From contig NZ_LILB01000001.1 in NCBI RefSeq assembly GCF_001274945.1, positions 971,781 through 1,035,780 on the forward strand: DNA of 64,000 nucleotides, read 5' to 3'. This document shows, piece after piece, positions 36,594 through 45,417 of this stretch (position 1 is the first letter of the stretch; every line of letters begins with the position of its first letter). The DNA is from Viridibacillus arvi (GTDB taxonomy: Bacteria; Bacillota; Bacilli; Bacillales_A; Planococcaceae). The position numbers and the translations under genes are program-made. Under the pieces are notes generated by a model. The model saw only the letters and a list, made by a program, of their open reading frames with translations, was not told where the DNA came from and made no database searches.

Positions 36594-38111
36594 TTAAAAT
36601 AAATCATTACTTTGAAGTAAAAATTTCGCCAGTGCTTCTGTCTCTTCACTAATTGCTTTGTCTGCAGTAAGTGGTGGACAAATTTCTCTAACTTTCTCTA
36701 AGTAAGCTCTTGTTCCTGGAGCTAATTGATCCTCTATTTTCTCTAAATAAATTGCTTGTGAAGCTGCAATTAGCTCTATTGCAATTACCCTTGCTGCATT
36801 ATGCACAATTTGATGTACTTGTCTTGCAGCTGTTGTTCCCATACTCACGTGATCTTCTTGGTTACCAGAGGTTGGAATAGAATCTACACTCGCTGGATGG
36901 GCTAGTACTTTGTTTTCAGAAACTATTGAAGCAGCAACATATTGCAATACCATTAGACCACATTCTAATCCTGGATCAGTAGCCAAGAATGGCGATAACC
37001 CACTTAATGCGGGATTAACTAATCGTTCTGTACGTCGCTCTGAAATATTTGCCCATTCAGATACACTAACTTTCAAAAAATCCATTGCTAGAGCAATTGG
37101 TTGACCATGGAAATGTCCGCCAGAAATGACTTCTCCATTTTCCAACACGATAGGGTTATCGGTAGTTGCATTCATCTCTGTTAATAGACGTTCTTCTACA
37201 TAACTAAATGTCTGCCAAGATGCGCCGTGTACTTGTGGAATGCAACGTATAGAATAGGCATCTTGCATTCGAACCTCACCTTGTTTAGTAACTCGTTTAC
37301 TCCCTTCTAACCAGCCGCGCATTCGACTAGCTACAAATTCAAGTTCTTTATGTGGTCTAACTGCTAGTAATTCTGGATCAAATGCTGAGATAATTCCTTG
37401 AAGAGCTTCCATTGTTAAACATGCTGCCATATCTGCTGCATAACCGATTCGCTCTGCTTCATTTAAAGTTATCACACCAATTCCCGTCATTGCCTGTGTT
37501 CCATTTATTAATGCCAAGCCTTCTTTTGCTTTTAATCTCACAGGTTGCAAACCTACTTTTGCTAAAGCTTCCCCACCAGTAATAATTTCACCTTCGTATT
37601 CAGCCTTACCTTCACCTATTAATACGAGAGCAATATGAGCTAAGGGAGCTAGGTCTCCACTCGCTCCTACAGACCCTTGAGACGGCACTACAGGATGGAT
37701 TTTATTATTAATTAATTCCACTAATAGTTGCAATGTATCTTCACAAATTCCGGAGAACCCCTTAGCTAGAGCATTTGTACGTAATATCATCATTGCACGA
37801 ACAATCTCTTTAGATAGTGGCTGACCTACTCCTACCGCATCAGCACGTAGTAAGTTCAATTGTAATAATACAATATCCTCATCCTCTATTTTCACATCAC
37901 TTAACTTTCCAAACCCTGTATTAACACCATAAATTATCGCACCTTCAGCTAATTTCTTTTCAATACGCTTACGACTTTCACGGACTCTTTTCCAACTATT
38001 ATCTGAAATAGAAACAGTAGCTTCACCATCCACAATTCGCTGAATATCTTGCCTAGTCAGCGAATTACCATCCAGTTCAATCGTTTTTAATTTAATTGTT
38101 GCTTCTCCCAT
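36594..38111 (-). CDS. hutH: Histidine ammonia-lyase homologue with altered specificity residues
   Basis: 505 residues of the MIO-dependent aromatic amino acid lyase family. The self-forming MIO triad is Ala150-Ser151-Gly152 (GASGDLAPL), catalytic Tyr61 is in YGVNTGFGK, and the NQEDHVSMG motif is intact. The selectivity pair, Ser-His in true histidine ammonia-lyases (LSHA.GVG), is Ala90-Asp91 here (LLRADAVGVG). In Pseudomonas putida the equivalent His83 is needed for histidine. This enzyme may deaminate a histidine analogue rather than histidine. It lies in locus B with a diverged urocanase and imidazolonepropionase. It starts after AAGGTGG. Confidence 0.85.
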   Translation of the reverse strand: MGEATIKLKTIELDGNSLTRQDIQRIVDGEATVSISDNSWKRVRESRKRIEKKLAEGAIIYGVNTGFGKLSDVKIEDEDIVLLQLNLLRADAVGVGQPLSKEIVRAMMILRTNALAKGFSGICEDTLQLLVELINNKIHPVVPSQGSVGASGDLAPLAHIALVLIGEGKAEYEGEIITGGEALAKVGLQPVRLKAKEGLALINGTQAMTGIGVITLNEAERIGYAADMAACLTMEALQGIISAFDPELLAVRPHKELEFVASRMRGWLEGSKRVTKQGEVRMQDAYSIRCIPQVHGASWQTFSYVEERLLTEMNATTDNPIVLENGEVISGGHFHGQPIALAMDFLKVSVSEWANISERRTERLVNPALSGLSPFLATDPGLECGLMVLQYVAASIVSENKVLAHPASVDSIPTSGNQEDHVSMGTTAARQVHQIVHNAARVIAIELIAASQAIYLEKIEDQLAPGTRAYLEKVREICPPLTADKAISEETEALAKFLLQSNDLF

Positions 38112-38147
38112 TTCAAAACCACCTTATAAATTGAATATTCAGTTTTT

Positions 38148-39464
38148 TTATAAAACCATTGCTGCAATAATTCCGAATATAAATAACGGAATGTTGTAAT
38201 GAATAAACGTAGGTACGCATGTATCCCATATATGATCATGTTGCCCATCTGCATTTAAACCTGATGTTGGACCAAGTGTACTATCTGATGCTGGGGACCC
38301 CGCATCTCCTAATGCACCTGCCGTCCCAATAATAGCAGCGGTAGCTAATGGACTAAAGCCTATTGAGATACATAAAGGAACAAATACAACTGCAAGGATC
38401 GGTACAGTTCCAAATGATGTACCTATTCCCATTGTTACAAGTAAACCAATAAATAACAATAGAATTGCTGTAATTAATTTACTATCCCCTGTCACACCAT
38501 TTACTGCATTAACTAGTTCGCTAATAGCATTAGTTTCTTTTAAAATAGTGGCATATCCAGAAGCTATAAGCATGATAAAGGCTATAACCCCCATTAATTT
38601 AACCCCACCCTGCACTACATCTTCTCCTTCTTTTATTGTCACAATTCGACCTACAAACATTACAATAATTCCAGATAATGCCCCCAACACTAATGAACTA
38701 AATGTTAATTGAATTGCTAATGCAACAATTACAGCAAAAATTGTTATTCCATCTCTAAGCTCAAAATTCCGTCTAGGTTGTTCATCCTTTGCTTCTTTTA
38801 AAAATTCAATATCTTCATTTGTTTGTGCATAATTTCGTGGTTTTCGATAAGTAATGAATATTGCTATAAACAAACCAACCCACATGCCAATAGCAGGTAT
38901 GATCATTGCTACTGGAACACTAGTCTGATTTATGGCCATACCGTTTTTTGTCATTTCCGTTGCAATAATCCCCTGGAATATCAAACCGTAGGCTACTGGG
39001 ATACACATATAAGGCATTTTCAAACCAAAAGTAAGAGCTGAAGCTAGTGCTCGACGATCAATTTTCAACTTATTAAAGAAGTATAAAAGCGGCGGTACTA
39101 ATATGGGAATAAAAGCAATATGAACAGGTATTAATGTTCCGGACAAACAGGCAGTTAGAGCTAACCCAAAAATAAAAATGTACTTACTAGGTTTCTTTAT
39201 AGCTAATAATCTATTAATTAAGACACCTGGTATACCAGAATGAGCAATCATTGCTGCAAATATCCCTAATAAGATATAACTTAATGCTGTCCCAGATTGC
39301 GCTCCCATTCCATCTATAAAAATGGTCATTGTTTCACTAAGCGGTAGCCCAGCCACTAACCCCGCTACTATCGCAGCAATTAATAACGCAAAGATTACAT
39401 GCACCCTTAATAAGCTTAGTACGGTTAGAATGATAACAGATATCAACACCGGATTATCTAACAT
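38148..39464 (-). CDS. YuiF-like amino acid permease / NhaC-type antiporter
   Basis: 438 residues with about 11 hydrophobic segments, matching the Na+/H+ antiporter-like group that contains YuiF, a putative amino acid (histidine) transporter of Bacillus. GTLIPVHIAFIPILVPPLLYF and GDAGSPASDSTLGPTSGLNADG are the conserved half-helix segments of this group. It is placed between the M20/PepT-like gene and hutH in locus B, so it is the most likely importer of that pathway's substrate, probably by proton or sodium symport. It starts after GGAGGGG. Confidence 0.85.
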   Translation of the reverse strand: MLDNPVLISVIILTVLSLLRVHVIFALLIAAIVAGLVAGLPLSETMTIFIDGMGAQSGTALSYILLGIFAAMIAHSGIPGVLINRLLAIKKPSKYIFIFGLALTACLSGTLIPVHIAFIPILVPPLLYFFNKLKIDRRALASALTFGLKMPYMCIPVAYGLIFQGIIATEMTKNGMAINQTSVPVAMIIPAIGMWVGLFIAIFITYRKPRNYAQTNEDIEFLKEAKDEQPRRNFELRDGITIFAVIVALAIQLTFSSLVLGALSGIIVMFVGRIVTIKEGEDVVQGGVKLMGVIAFIMLIASGYATILKETNAISELVNAVNGVTGDSKLITAILLLFIGLLVTMGIGTSFGTVPILAVVFVPLCISIGFSPLATAAIIGTAGALGDAGSPASDSTLGPTSGLNADGQHDHIWDTCVPTFIHYNIPLFIFGIIAAMVL

Positions 39465-39522
39465 ATTTCCCCTCCAACCCTATTTAAGAAAACGCTTACT
39501 TATTCTCAAATAACACTGCAAA

Positions 39523-40683
39523 TTATTTATTATTCTCATACCATTGCTCTATTAACGAAGCTGTTAATCTTCCTGTATTAATTAGATTTTCTATACTAAT
39601 ACATTCTCTATATGAATGAATATTCTGGAACCCGTTACCTAAAGTAATACATGTTAACCCATTCTCATTAAGTACATTAGTATCTGCTCCACCTAATGTA
39701 TTCGTTAAATACGGCTGAACGTTTATTTGTCGAGATGCATCTGTAACATTTTGAACGAGAATATGTTCTTCAGGAATATCAAAACCACTGTATTTCTTTT
39801 CTAGAGTGATTTCTACTACTCCCCCCAGTTCTTTTGCTGCTTCTTTCATCACCTGCTCCATGTGTCGAAGTTGCATATTTAATTTTTCTTTTGAAAAACT
39901 TCTTACTTCTCCAGCTAGTGTGACAGTACCCGGAATAATAGATGTTAATTCTCCGCCTTCTATCATACCAATATTCGCCAATGTCTCTTCATCTACTTTA
40001 CCTAACTTCATTGTTAGTAGACCAGCCGCTGCGATTACAAAAGCACTATTTCCTTCTTCAGCATTTAGAGCAATATGCGCCGCATTTCCTTTTACCTTTA
40101 AATAAATGCGACTACTAAAAGGTCCTTTTAAAATGGTTTGACCAACATCTCCACTGCTGTCAAATATATAACCTACTTTACTTTTAATCTTGCTATAGTC
40201 CATAAAACGGGCACCTACTAAACCTGGTTGTTCATTTACTGTTAACAGTAATTCAATAGGGCCATGAGGAATCTCACTCTCAATAACAGCTCGGATAGCC
40301 TCGATATAAGAAGCGAGCGCTGCGCGATCATCTGCTCCTAAAATAGTTGTGCCATCAGAATATATAACACCATCTTTTATAACTGGTTTCAGGTTTTTCG
40401 TTGGTAAAACAGTATCCATATGCGTCGAAAAGAACAATGGTGGAATAGTTGAATCCGTTCCTTCTTTCCAAGCTACTAAGTTCCCAACTTCACCGTTAAA
40501 GTTTTTATGAGCTTCATCAAATTCAATAGTAAACCCAAGTTTAGGGAGTTCCTTTGCTAAATAATCTGCGACAAGCTGCTCTTTTGTACTAGGACCATCA
40601 ATTTTCGCAAGATCTAAAAACAATTCTAGTAAACGTTGTTCATTTACTTTTGAAGCAGCTTTCGAATGCAATTGTACTTTCAT
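39523..40683 (-). CDS. M20 family peptidase, PepT-like
   Basis: 386 residues from the ATG at 40683 (GAGGAGG upstream). Metal-site motifs: STHMDTVLP near 80, DGTTILGADDRAALASY near 100-120, LLTVNEQPGLVGA near 150 and a final histidine in GFQNIHSYRE. The order and spacing match PepT/PepT2-like aminopeptidases, which release N-terminal residues from di- and tripeptides. Set in locus B between hutI-like and permease genes, it may release a histidine analogue from a peptide such as a carnosine-type dipeptide. That role is inferred from context. Confidence 0.82.
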   Translation of the reverse strand: MKVQLHSKAASKVNEQRLLELFLDLAKIDGPSTKEQLVADYLAKELPKLGFTIEFDEAHKNFNGEVGNLVAWKEGTDSTIPPLFFSTHMDTVLPTKNLKPVIKDGVIYSDGTTILGADDRAALASYIEAIRAVIESEIPHGPIELLLTVNEQPGLVGARFMDYSKIKSKVGYIFDSSGDVGQTILKGPFSSRIYLKVKGNAAHIALNAEEGNSAFVIAAAGLLTMKLGKVDEETLANIGMIEGGELTSIIPGTVTLAGEVRSFSKEKLNMQLRHMEQVMKEAAKELGGVVEITLEKKYSGFDIPEEHILVQNVTDASRQINVQPYLTNTLGGADTNVLNENGLTCITLGNGFQNIHSYRECISIENLINTGRLTASLIEQWYENNK

Positions 40684-40696
40684 TTTTATTCCTCCT

Positions 40697-41965
40697 CTAA
40701 AATTCAACATTCTCTAAAATTTTTGCTCTTTCCTCATAAACTACTTCCCCACGTTTAATCACTGTATCTACTAAATTCGAACCAAGTTCATAGGCAACAT
40801 GCTTATAATTTGGTACATCCCATATTTGAAGGTCTGCAAGTTGGCCAACAGCTATTGTCCCTCGATCTTCTAAATTTAATGCCTTTGCTCCGCCCCAAGT
40901 TGCAGCTTTAATCGCTTCTTCTACAGAGAATTGATAAAGCCTGCATGCCAATTGCATAACAAATTGCATTGAAGTTGTATAACAAGCAGGACACATATCC
41001 GTTGCAAGAGCTATGGTCATGCCAGAATCCAACATTCTTCTAGCATTAAAAGGCTTTTGGTGAGCAACTGCAAAATCAAGTGCAGGCATAACGACACCAA
41101 CGACTTTACTATCTGCTAGCCTTTTCATAACATGATCTGGAGTATAGTTTAAATGATCAATTGATATCATTTTCATATCCGCTGCTAAATCTGAACCTCC
41201 AATATAGGAGTACGCATCAGCATGAATCTTAGGAAACATTCCGGCTGCTAATCCAGCTTCTAAAATTTGTCTAGACTCTTCTGCGGTAAAATAGCCATCA
41301 TCACACCATACATCACAAAATTCAGCTAGGTTCTTTTTTCCAACCTCTGGAATCATATCCTCTAAAATAACTTTTAAGTATTGGTCTTTTGTCATACCTT
41401 CCGGGAAACCATGCGCTCCTAAAAATGTATTTATTACATCTATTGGTGTCTCTTCTTGCAATTTACGTCCCACTCCAAGAATTTTCATCTCACTTTCAAC
41501 CGTTAAACCGTATCCACTTTTACTTTCAACTGTTGTTGTACCATGCTTGAGCATTGAATACATTCTTTTTTTGGATTGGCTTAACAATTCAGTTGCAGCT
41601 TGATCACGAGTCAGTTCAATTGTTCGATTAGGACCGGTTTTCATTTCCAATTTCTTTAAATTTTCTTCTGCATTACCATAAAGTTTAGCTGCGTATTCTT
41701 CTACACGGTTACCATAAAAAACCAAATGCGTATGTGAATCGACAAAGCCTGGTGCTACAACTTTTCCGGTGGCATCAATAACATTGCGATTATCTCGAAT
41801 ATAGCGATTACTTACTTCATTTTGAGAGCAAACCTCAATAATTACACCATCTTGTATGACAATTGCAACATTAGTTAGCGGACAAATATCCGACATTTTG
41901 TCACCTACACAGCTTACTACTTGTGCAGGATTTTCAATAATTAACTGTGGTCTAATCTTAGTCAA
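40697..41965 (-). CDS. Imidazolonepropionase homologue, diverged pocket
   Basis: 422 residues of the amidohydrolase superfamily and clearly a HutI relative: HTH metal motif at 78-80, ESKSGYGL at 147, HAD at 248-250 and catalytic Asp323. Residues that hold imidazolone-propionate in HutI are changed: the GGGIHATT loop is replaced by MKTGPNRT, the Glu of HADE is Ala251, and NPGS is CPAC (325-328). A related cyclic substrate is therefore likely. It starts at TTG 41965 after GGAGGAA, between a YjiH gene and a PepT-like gene in locus B. Confidence 0.85.
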   Translation of the reverse strand: MTKIRPQLIIENPAQVVSCVGDKMSDICPLTNVAIVIQDGVIIEVCSQNEVSNRYIRDNRNVIDATGKVVAPGFVDSHTHLVFYGNRVEEYAAKLYGNAEENLKKLEMKTGPNRTIELTRDQAATELLSQSKKRMYSMLKHGTTTVESKSGYGLTVESEMKILGVGRKLQEETPIDVINTFLGAHGFPEGMTKDQYLKVILEDMIPEVGKKNLAEFCDVWCDDGYFTAEESRQILEAGLAAGMFPKIHADAYSYIGGSDLAADMKMISIDHLNYTPDHVMKRLADSKVVGVVMPALDFAVAHQKPFNARRMLDSGMTIALATDMCPACYTTSMQFVMQLACRLYQFSVEEAIKAATWGGAKALNLEDRGTIAVGQLADLQIWDVPNYKHVAYELGSNLVDTVIKRGEVVYEERAKILENVEF

Positions 41966-41980
41966 TTCAATTCCTCCTTT

Positions 41981-43318
41981 CTACAAAAGCAAATATACAA
42001 TTGGCGTCACAATAATTAACGTCAACACTGTTCGAATGAACCAAATAACAATCATTTGACCAATGTTAATAGGAATCTCCGTTGATAAAATACATGGTAT
42101 TAGCGCTGAAAAGAACAAAATAGCCGAAATAGATAATACCGCTATAATAAATCGAGTTTCTAATGGTGCTTCTAATATCACTAATGATGGTAAAAACATA
42201 TCGATTAAATTAATTACTGCAGCTTTTGCCGCTAACATTGGTTCTGCTATTTGTAATAAATAGGTTAGTGGATAAAAGATATATGCTAGGTAATCAAAAA
42301 TTGGTGTATTATTCACTAGAAGCAAGCCTATTAACCCAATAGACATAATAGTTGGCAATATTCCCATTGCCATGACTATGCCATCCTTAACGTTCTCTAT
42401 AATGTTTTTCCAAATACTTTTTGCATTCTCTGCGGTAGTTAACCCTTCATTCCAAGCATGTTTCAGTCGATTTTTTGTAACAATTTGTTCAGGGTCACCT
42501 GGCTTATTTTCATAATAGTCATTACTCATGTTTCTTATCGGCCAAATACGCACTGTGATTGCGGTCACAAGAAATGTTACAAAAAATGTCGTCCAAAAAT
42601 ACAAATTCCATATAGACATCAAATCCAGAGTATTAGCTACAACAATCATAAAAGTTGCGGATACCGTTGAAAATCCTGTAGCAATAATAGCTGCTTCCTT
42701 AGCCGTATATTTCCCTTCTTTAAAGATACGGTTTGTTATTAATAACCCTATGGAATAACTACCGACGAATGAAGCAACAGCATCTACAGCCGATCGTCCA
42801 GGGGTTTTCCAAAATGGTCGCATAATAGGCTGCATTAGAATCCCAATGAATTCTAATAGACCATATCCAACAAGTAGTGCTAAAAAAATTGCACCAATTG
42901 GTACAAGTACACCTATTGGAGTAAGTAGCGCATTATACCAATATGGTCCCATATCCTCAGCCATCAACCAATCTGGTCCAATATTAAAAACAACTAGAAC
43001 TGCTGCAATCGCACCAAATACTTTTAAAAAAGAAATACCTGCTTCAATCAATGAAGAATTCCATGTTTTTTTATAAAATGGATAAAGAGCTCCCAGAATT
43101 ACTATTACTAAAATGTAGTAAACAATAAGAGAACTAAAAGTAGTTCGAATCCATCCAACTAAGTGATCTAGTGGGATAGAGTTTTTTCCATTAATCGTGA
43201 GCGGTAAGAAAAACATAAATATGCCGAGTACACTGCATAAGAAAAACTTTAAAATAGTTGTCGTTGAATACTTTCTGTTTTCAACTTGATCATTTCCTAT
43301 TTGCCCTATTTTTTGCAT
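41981..43318 (-). CDS. YjiH family membrane protein
   Basis: 445 residues, about ten hydrophobic segments and a nucleoside-recognition Gate-type domain (FWKTPGRSAVDAVASFVGSY then SIGLLITNRIFKEGKYTAKE). YjiH proteins are predicted transporters or transport accessories and are often beside hut genes. It lies between hutU-like and hutI-like genes of locus B and is the intact paralogue of the interrupted gene at 32396-33727, with very similar sequence across the membrane core. Start follows GAGGTGG. Substrate unknown; an imidazole-derived acid is a reasonable guess. Confidence 0.82.
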   Translation of the reverse strand: MQKIGQIGNDQVENRKYSTTTILKFFLCSVLGIFMFFLPLTINGKNSIPLDHLVGWIRTTFSSLIVYYILVIVILGALYPFYKKTWNSSLIEAGISFLKVFGAIAAVLVVFNIGPDWLMAEDMGPYWYNALLTPIGVLVPIGAIFLALLVGYGLLEFIGILMQPIMRPFWKTPGRSAVDAVASFVGSYSIGLLITNRIFKEGKYTAKEAAIIATGFSTVSATFMIVVANTLDLMSIWNLYFWTTFFVTFLVTAITVRIWPIRNMSNDYYENKPGDPEQIVTKNRLKHAWNEGLTTAENAKSIWKNIIENVKDGIVMAMGILPTIMSIGLIGLLLVNNTPIFDYLAYIFYPLTYLLQIAEPMLAAKAAVINLIDMFLPSLVILEAPLETRFIIAVLSISAILFFSALIPCILSTEIPINIGQMIVIWFIRTVLTLIIVTPIVYLLL

Positions 43319-43345
43319 TTTTCCACCTCAATTCATTTAAAAAAA

Positions 43346-43370
43346 GGGTCTAACAATTCTGATTAGACCC
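43346..43370 (-). terminator. Internal terminator/attenuator after the urocanase homologue
   Basis: GGGTCTAA / TTAGACCC with a nine-base loop and TTTTTTT following on the minus strand, between the urocanase-like and YjiH genes. It may give the first gene higher expression than the rest of the operon. Confidence 0.75.
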
Positions 43371-43380
43371 CCAAAATCTA

Positions 43381-45102
43381 TTACTTCAGCACACTAGTTT
43401 TTTTTATATCTTTCGGTCCAAATGTAGCTGTTGGTTCCCACCATAATGGAACTTGAATACTTTCATTTGTCAATTTACCTTTCCCATTTGCTACTTCTTT
43501 AGCAGTTTCATAACCTGCTTGTGCATGGCGTATTACTCCAATACCCGAATCAACTGTCATGGCAACTTCAAGTCGCATATCCGCTTCTTCAGTACCATCA
43601 GCAATCATTGTTACACCAGTATGAACAGCTTCACCCATAGAATAATTAGCCTGAAGTGCGATTAAGTCACACATACCAACTGCGTTCAATAAGCCATTTA
43701 GTACTGGCCAATCAGAAATTAAATCTCCACCATCTTTCATATTTTCAGACTCAAATGTTGGATTTACAATTGATCCAGAATCTAAATTGTCTCGAGAAAA
43801 TGCAACTGGCCCGCTCAATTCCCCTCTACGGATCATGTCATTTACTTCTAATGCAAATTTTTTGCGTTGGCCAAATCCCATATAACAAATACGAGCTGGT
43901 AATGCTTCAATTGGGATATGCTCTTTTGCCAACTTGATCCAACGTGTGACTAATAAATCATCACTAAATTTCTCTAAAATCATATCATCAATTTTACGTA
44001 AATCTTCTGTCTCACCTGACATACAAATCCATCTGAATGGTCCACGTCCTTCACAGAATAATGGACGGATGTATTCAGCAACAAATCCTGGTAAACGTTT
44101 TGCTTCTTTTTCATCCATTCCCGCATCAATACATTCTTTACGAATGCTTGTGCCATATTCGAATGAATTTACTCCTAAGTCTAAGAACTTAATAAGCGCA
44201 TTGAGTTCACGAACCATTGTTTTACGAGCTTCTACTAAGTATTTATCGCGGTCTGATTCACGTAATGCCTCAGCCTCTTCAACTGTATAGTTTGCCGGTA
44301 AATATGCAAATGGATCGTGTGCAGGAGTCATAGAAGTAGTAATATCCGGCAAGAAATTCTTCTCTAGAGCTTCTTCAAAAATATCTGCAGCGTTCCCAAC
44401 TACTGCAATACCTATTGCTTCTCCCTTTTCCGCTTTCTCCTTTGCCAGTGAAACGGCTTTGTCAAACGATTCAACAACTACATCTATAAATCCTTTTTCA
44501 ATACGGCGATTAATTATTTCAATATTTGAATCACATAAAATTGCAACACCCCCGTGCATCGTCATAGCACGTGTTTGATTTCCACCCATGCCCCCTGCTC
44601 CAGCAGTCAGTAAAATTTTCCCTACTAAAGTATCGTTGTAGTGTAAACGAGCAATTGCTGAAAGAGTTTCAAATGTCCCTTGAATAACTCCTTGTGTTCC
44701 GATATATTCCCATGGTGCAGCAGTGTAATTAGCATACATCGTCAAGTTTTTATCTTGTAAATCATAAAATGTTGGCCAATCTGCTTTCATGATATTTGTA
44801 GTTGCCATTACAACAGTTGGAGCATATTTATGAGTTTTGAAAATAGCAACTGGCATACCTGATTGAACAACTAAAGTTTCATCATCTTCTAAGTTTTTAA
44901 GGGAATCAACAATTGCATGGTAGGATTCCCAATTTCGAGCTGCTTTCCCAATCCCTCCATAGATTACTAACTCCTCAGGTTTTTCTGCATTTTCCATATT
45001 ATTTTCTAGCATTCTTAAAATTACTTCTTGTCTCCACCCTTTACATCGGAGTACATTCCCTCTTTGCGCTTTTACTGAATATAAAATTTCTGGTGTTTTC
45101 AT
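43381..45102 (-). CDS. Urocanase homologue with altered active-site motifs
   Basis: 573 residues, co-linear with urocanate hydratase. Kept features are VVGNAADIFEEA (NAD-site region), YIRPLFCEGRGPFRW and the reactive Cys406 in LPARICYMGFG. Changed features are AGAGGMGGNQTRAM for [26 protein letters not shown] for [31 protein letters not shown] for [18 protein letters not shown], and ALQANYSMGEAVHTG for the HHGGGVG motif. The NAD chemistry should work but the ring pocket differs. It is the first gene of locus B, behind a sigma-54 promoter. Thiourocanate-type and N-methylurocanate-type hydratases are known or conceivable alternatives. Confidence 0.88.
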   Translation of the reverse strand: MKTPEILYSVKAQRGNVLRCKGWRQEVILRMLENNMENAEKPEELVIYGGIGKAARNWESYHAIVDSLKNLEDDETLVVQSGMPVAIFKTHKYAPTVVMATTNIMKADWPTFYDLQDKNLTMYANYTAAPWEYIGTQGVIQGTFETLSAIARLHYNDTLVGKILLTAGAGGMGGNQTRAMTMHGGVAILCDSNIEIINRRIEKGFIDVVVESFDKAVSLAKEKAEKGEAIGIAVVGNAADIFEEALEKNFLPDITTSMTPAHDPFAYLPANYTVEEAEALRESDRDKYLVEARKTMVRELNALIKFLDLGVNSFEYGTSIRKECIDAGMDEKEAKRLPGFVAEYIRPLFCEGRGPFRWICMSGETEDLRKIDDMILEKFSDDLLVTRWIKLAKEHIPIEALPARICYMGFGQRKKFALEVNDMIRRGELSGPVAFSRDNLDSGSIVNPTFESENMKDGGDLISDWPVLNGLLNAVGMCDLIALQANYSMGEAVHTGVTMIADGTEEADMRLEVAMTVDSGIGVIRHAQAGYETAKEVANGKGKLTNESIQVPLWWEPTATFGPKDIKKTSVLK

Positions 45103-45139
45103 AAATATGTTCCCCCTTTTAGGTTATACAAATAATATA

Positions 45140-45155
45140 AGCAAAAGGTGTGCCA
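45140..45155 (-). promoter_or_regulatory. Sigma-54 promoter of locus B
   Basis: On the minus strand TGGCAC, five bases, TTGCT: a full match to the -24/-12 consensus. It lies about 40 bases before the urocanase-homologue start and faces away from the divergent enhancer-binding protein gene. Confidence 0.9.
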
Positions 45156-45276
45156 ACTCTTTTTTATAAAACTAAATCACTAATGGATAAATAGTGAGCT
45201 ATAGGTTTTTCAATGAATTTAATTATTTTCATAAGTGTTAATTTATAATCTTTTATTACATTCCTCTTTAAAAATC

Positions 45277-45379
45277 GCAGATAAATTTTGCACTAAAAAA
45301 CTATAAATCTATAAAATTCTTATTTTTCAGAAATATCATTGTTTTATGTTACAATCCTATGTAGCAGATAAATTTTGCA
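45277..45379. promoter_or_regulatory. Two identical 16-bp candidate enhancer sites
   Basis: GCAGATAAATTTTGCA occurs at 45277-45292 and again at 45364-45379, 87 bases apart. The sites lie about 120-230 bases upstream of the sigma-54 promoter, the usual enhancer distance, and the second also lies in the leader of the regulator gene, which fits autoregulation. Confidence 0.7.
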
Positions 45380-45417
45380 TATACAAGCATAATAGTTTCA
45401 AAGGGGGAATTTTTTCA

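Noticed and set aside
36594-45102. Locus B as an ergothioneine pathway with an ergothionase
   Set aside because: Ergothionases eliminate trimethylamine, whereas the lyase here keeps a normal MIO triad, so a primary amino acid is the more likely substrate. Thio-histidine remains possible.
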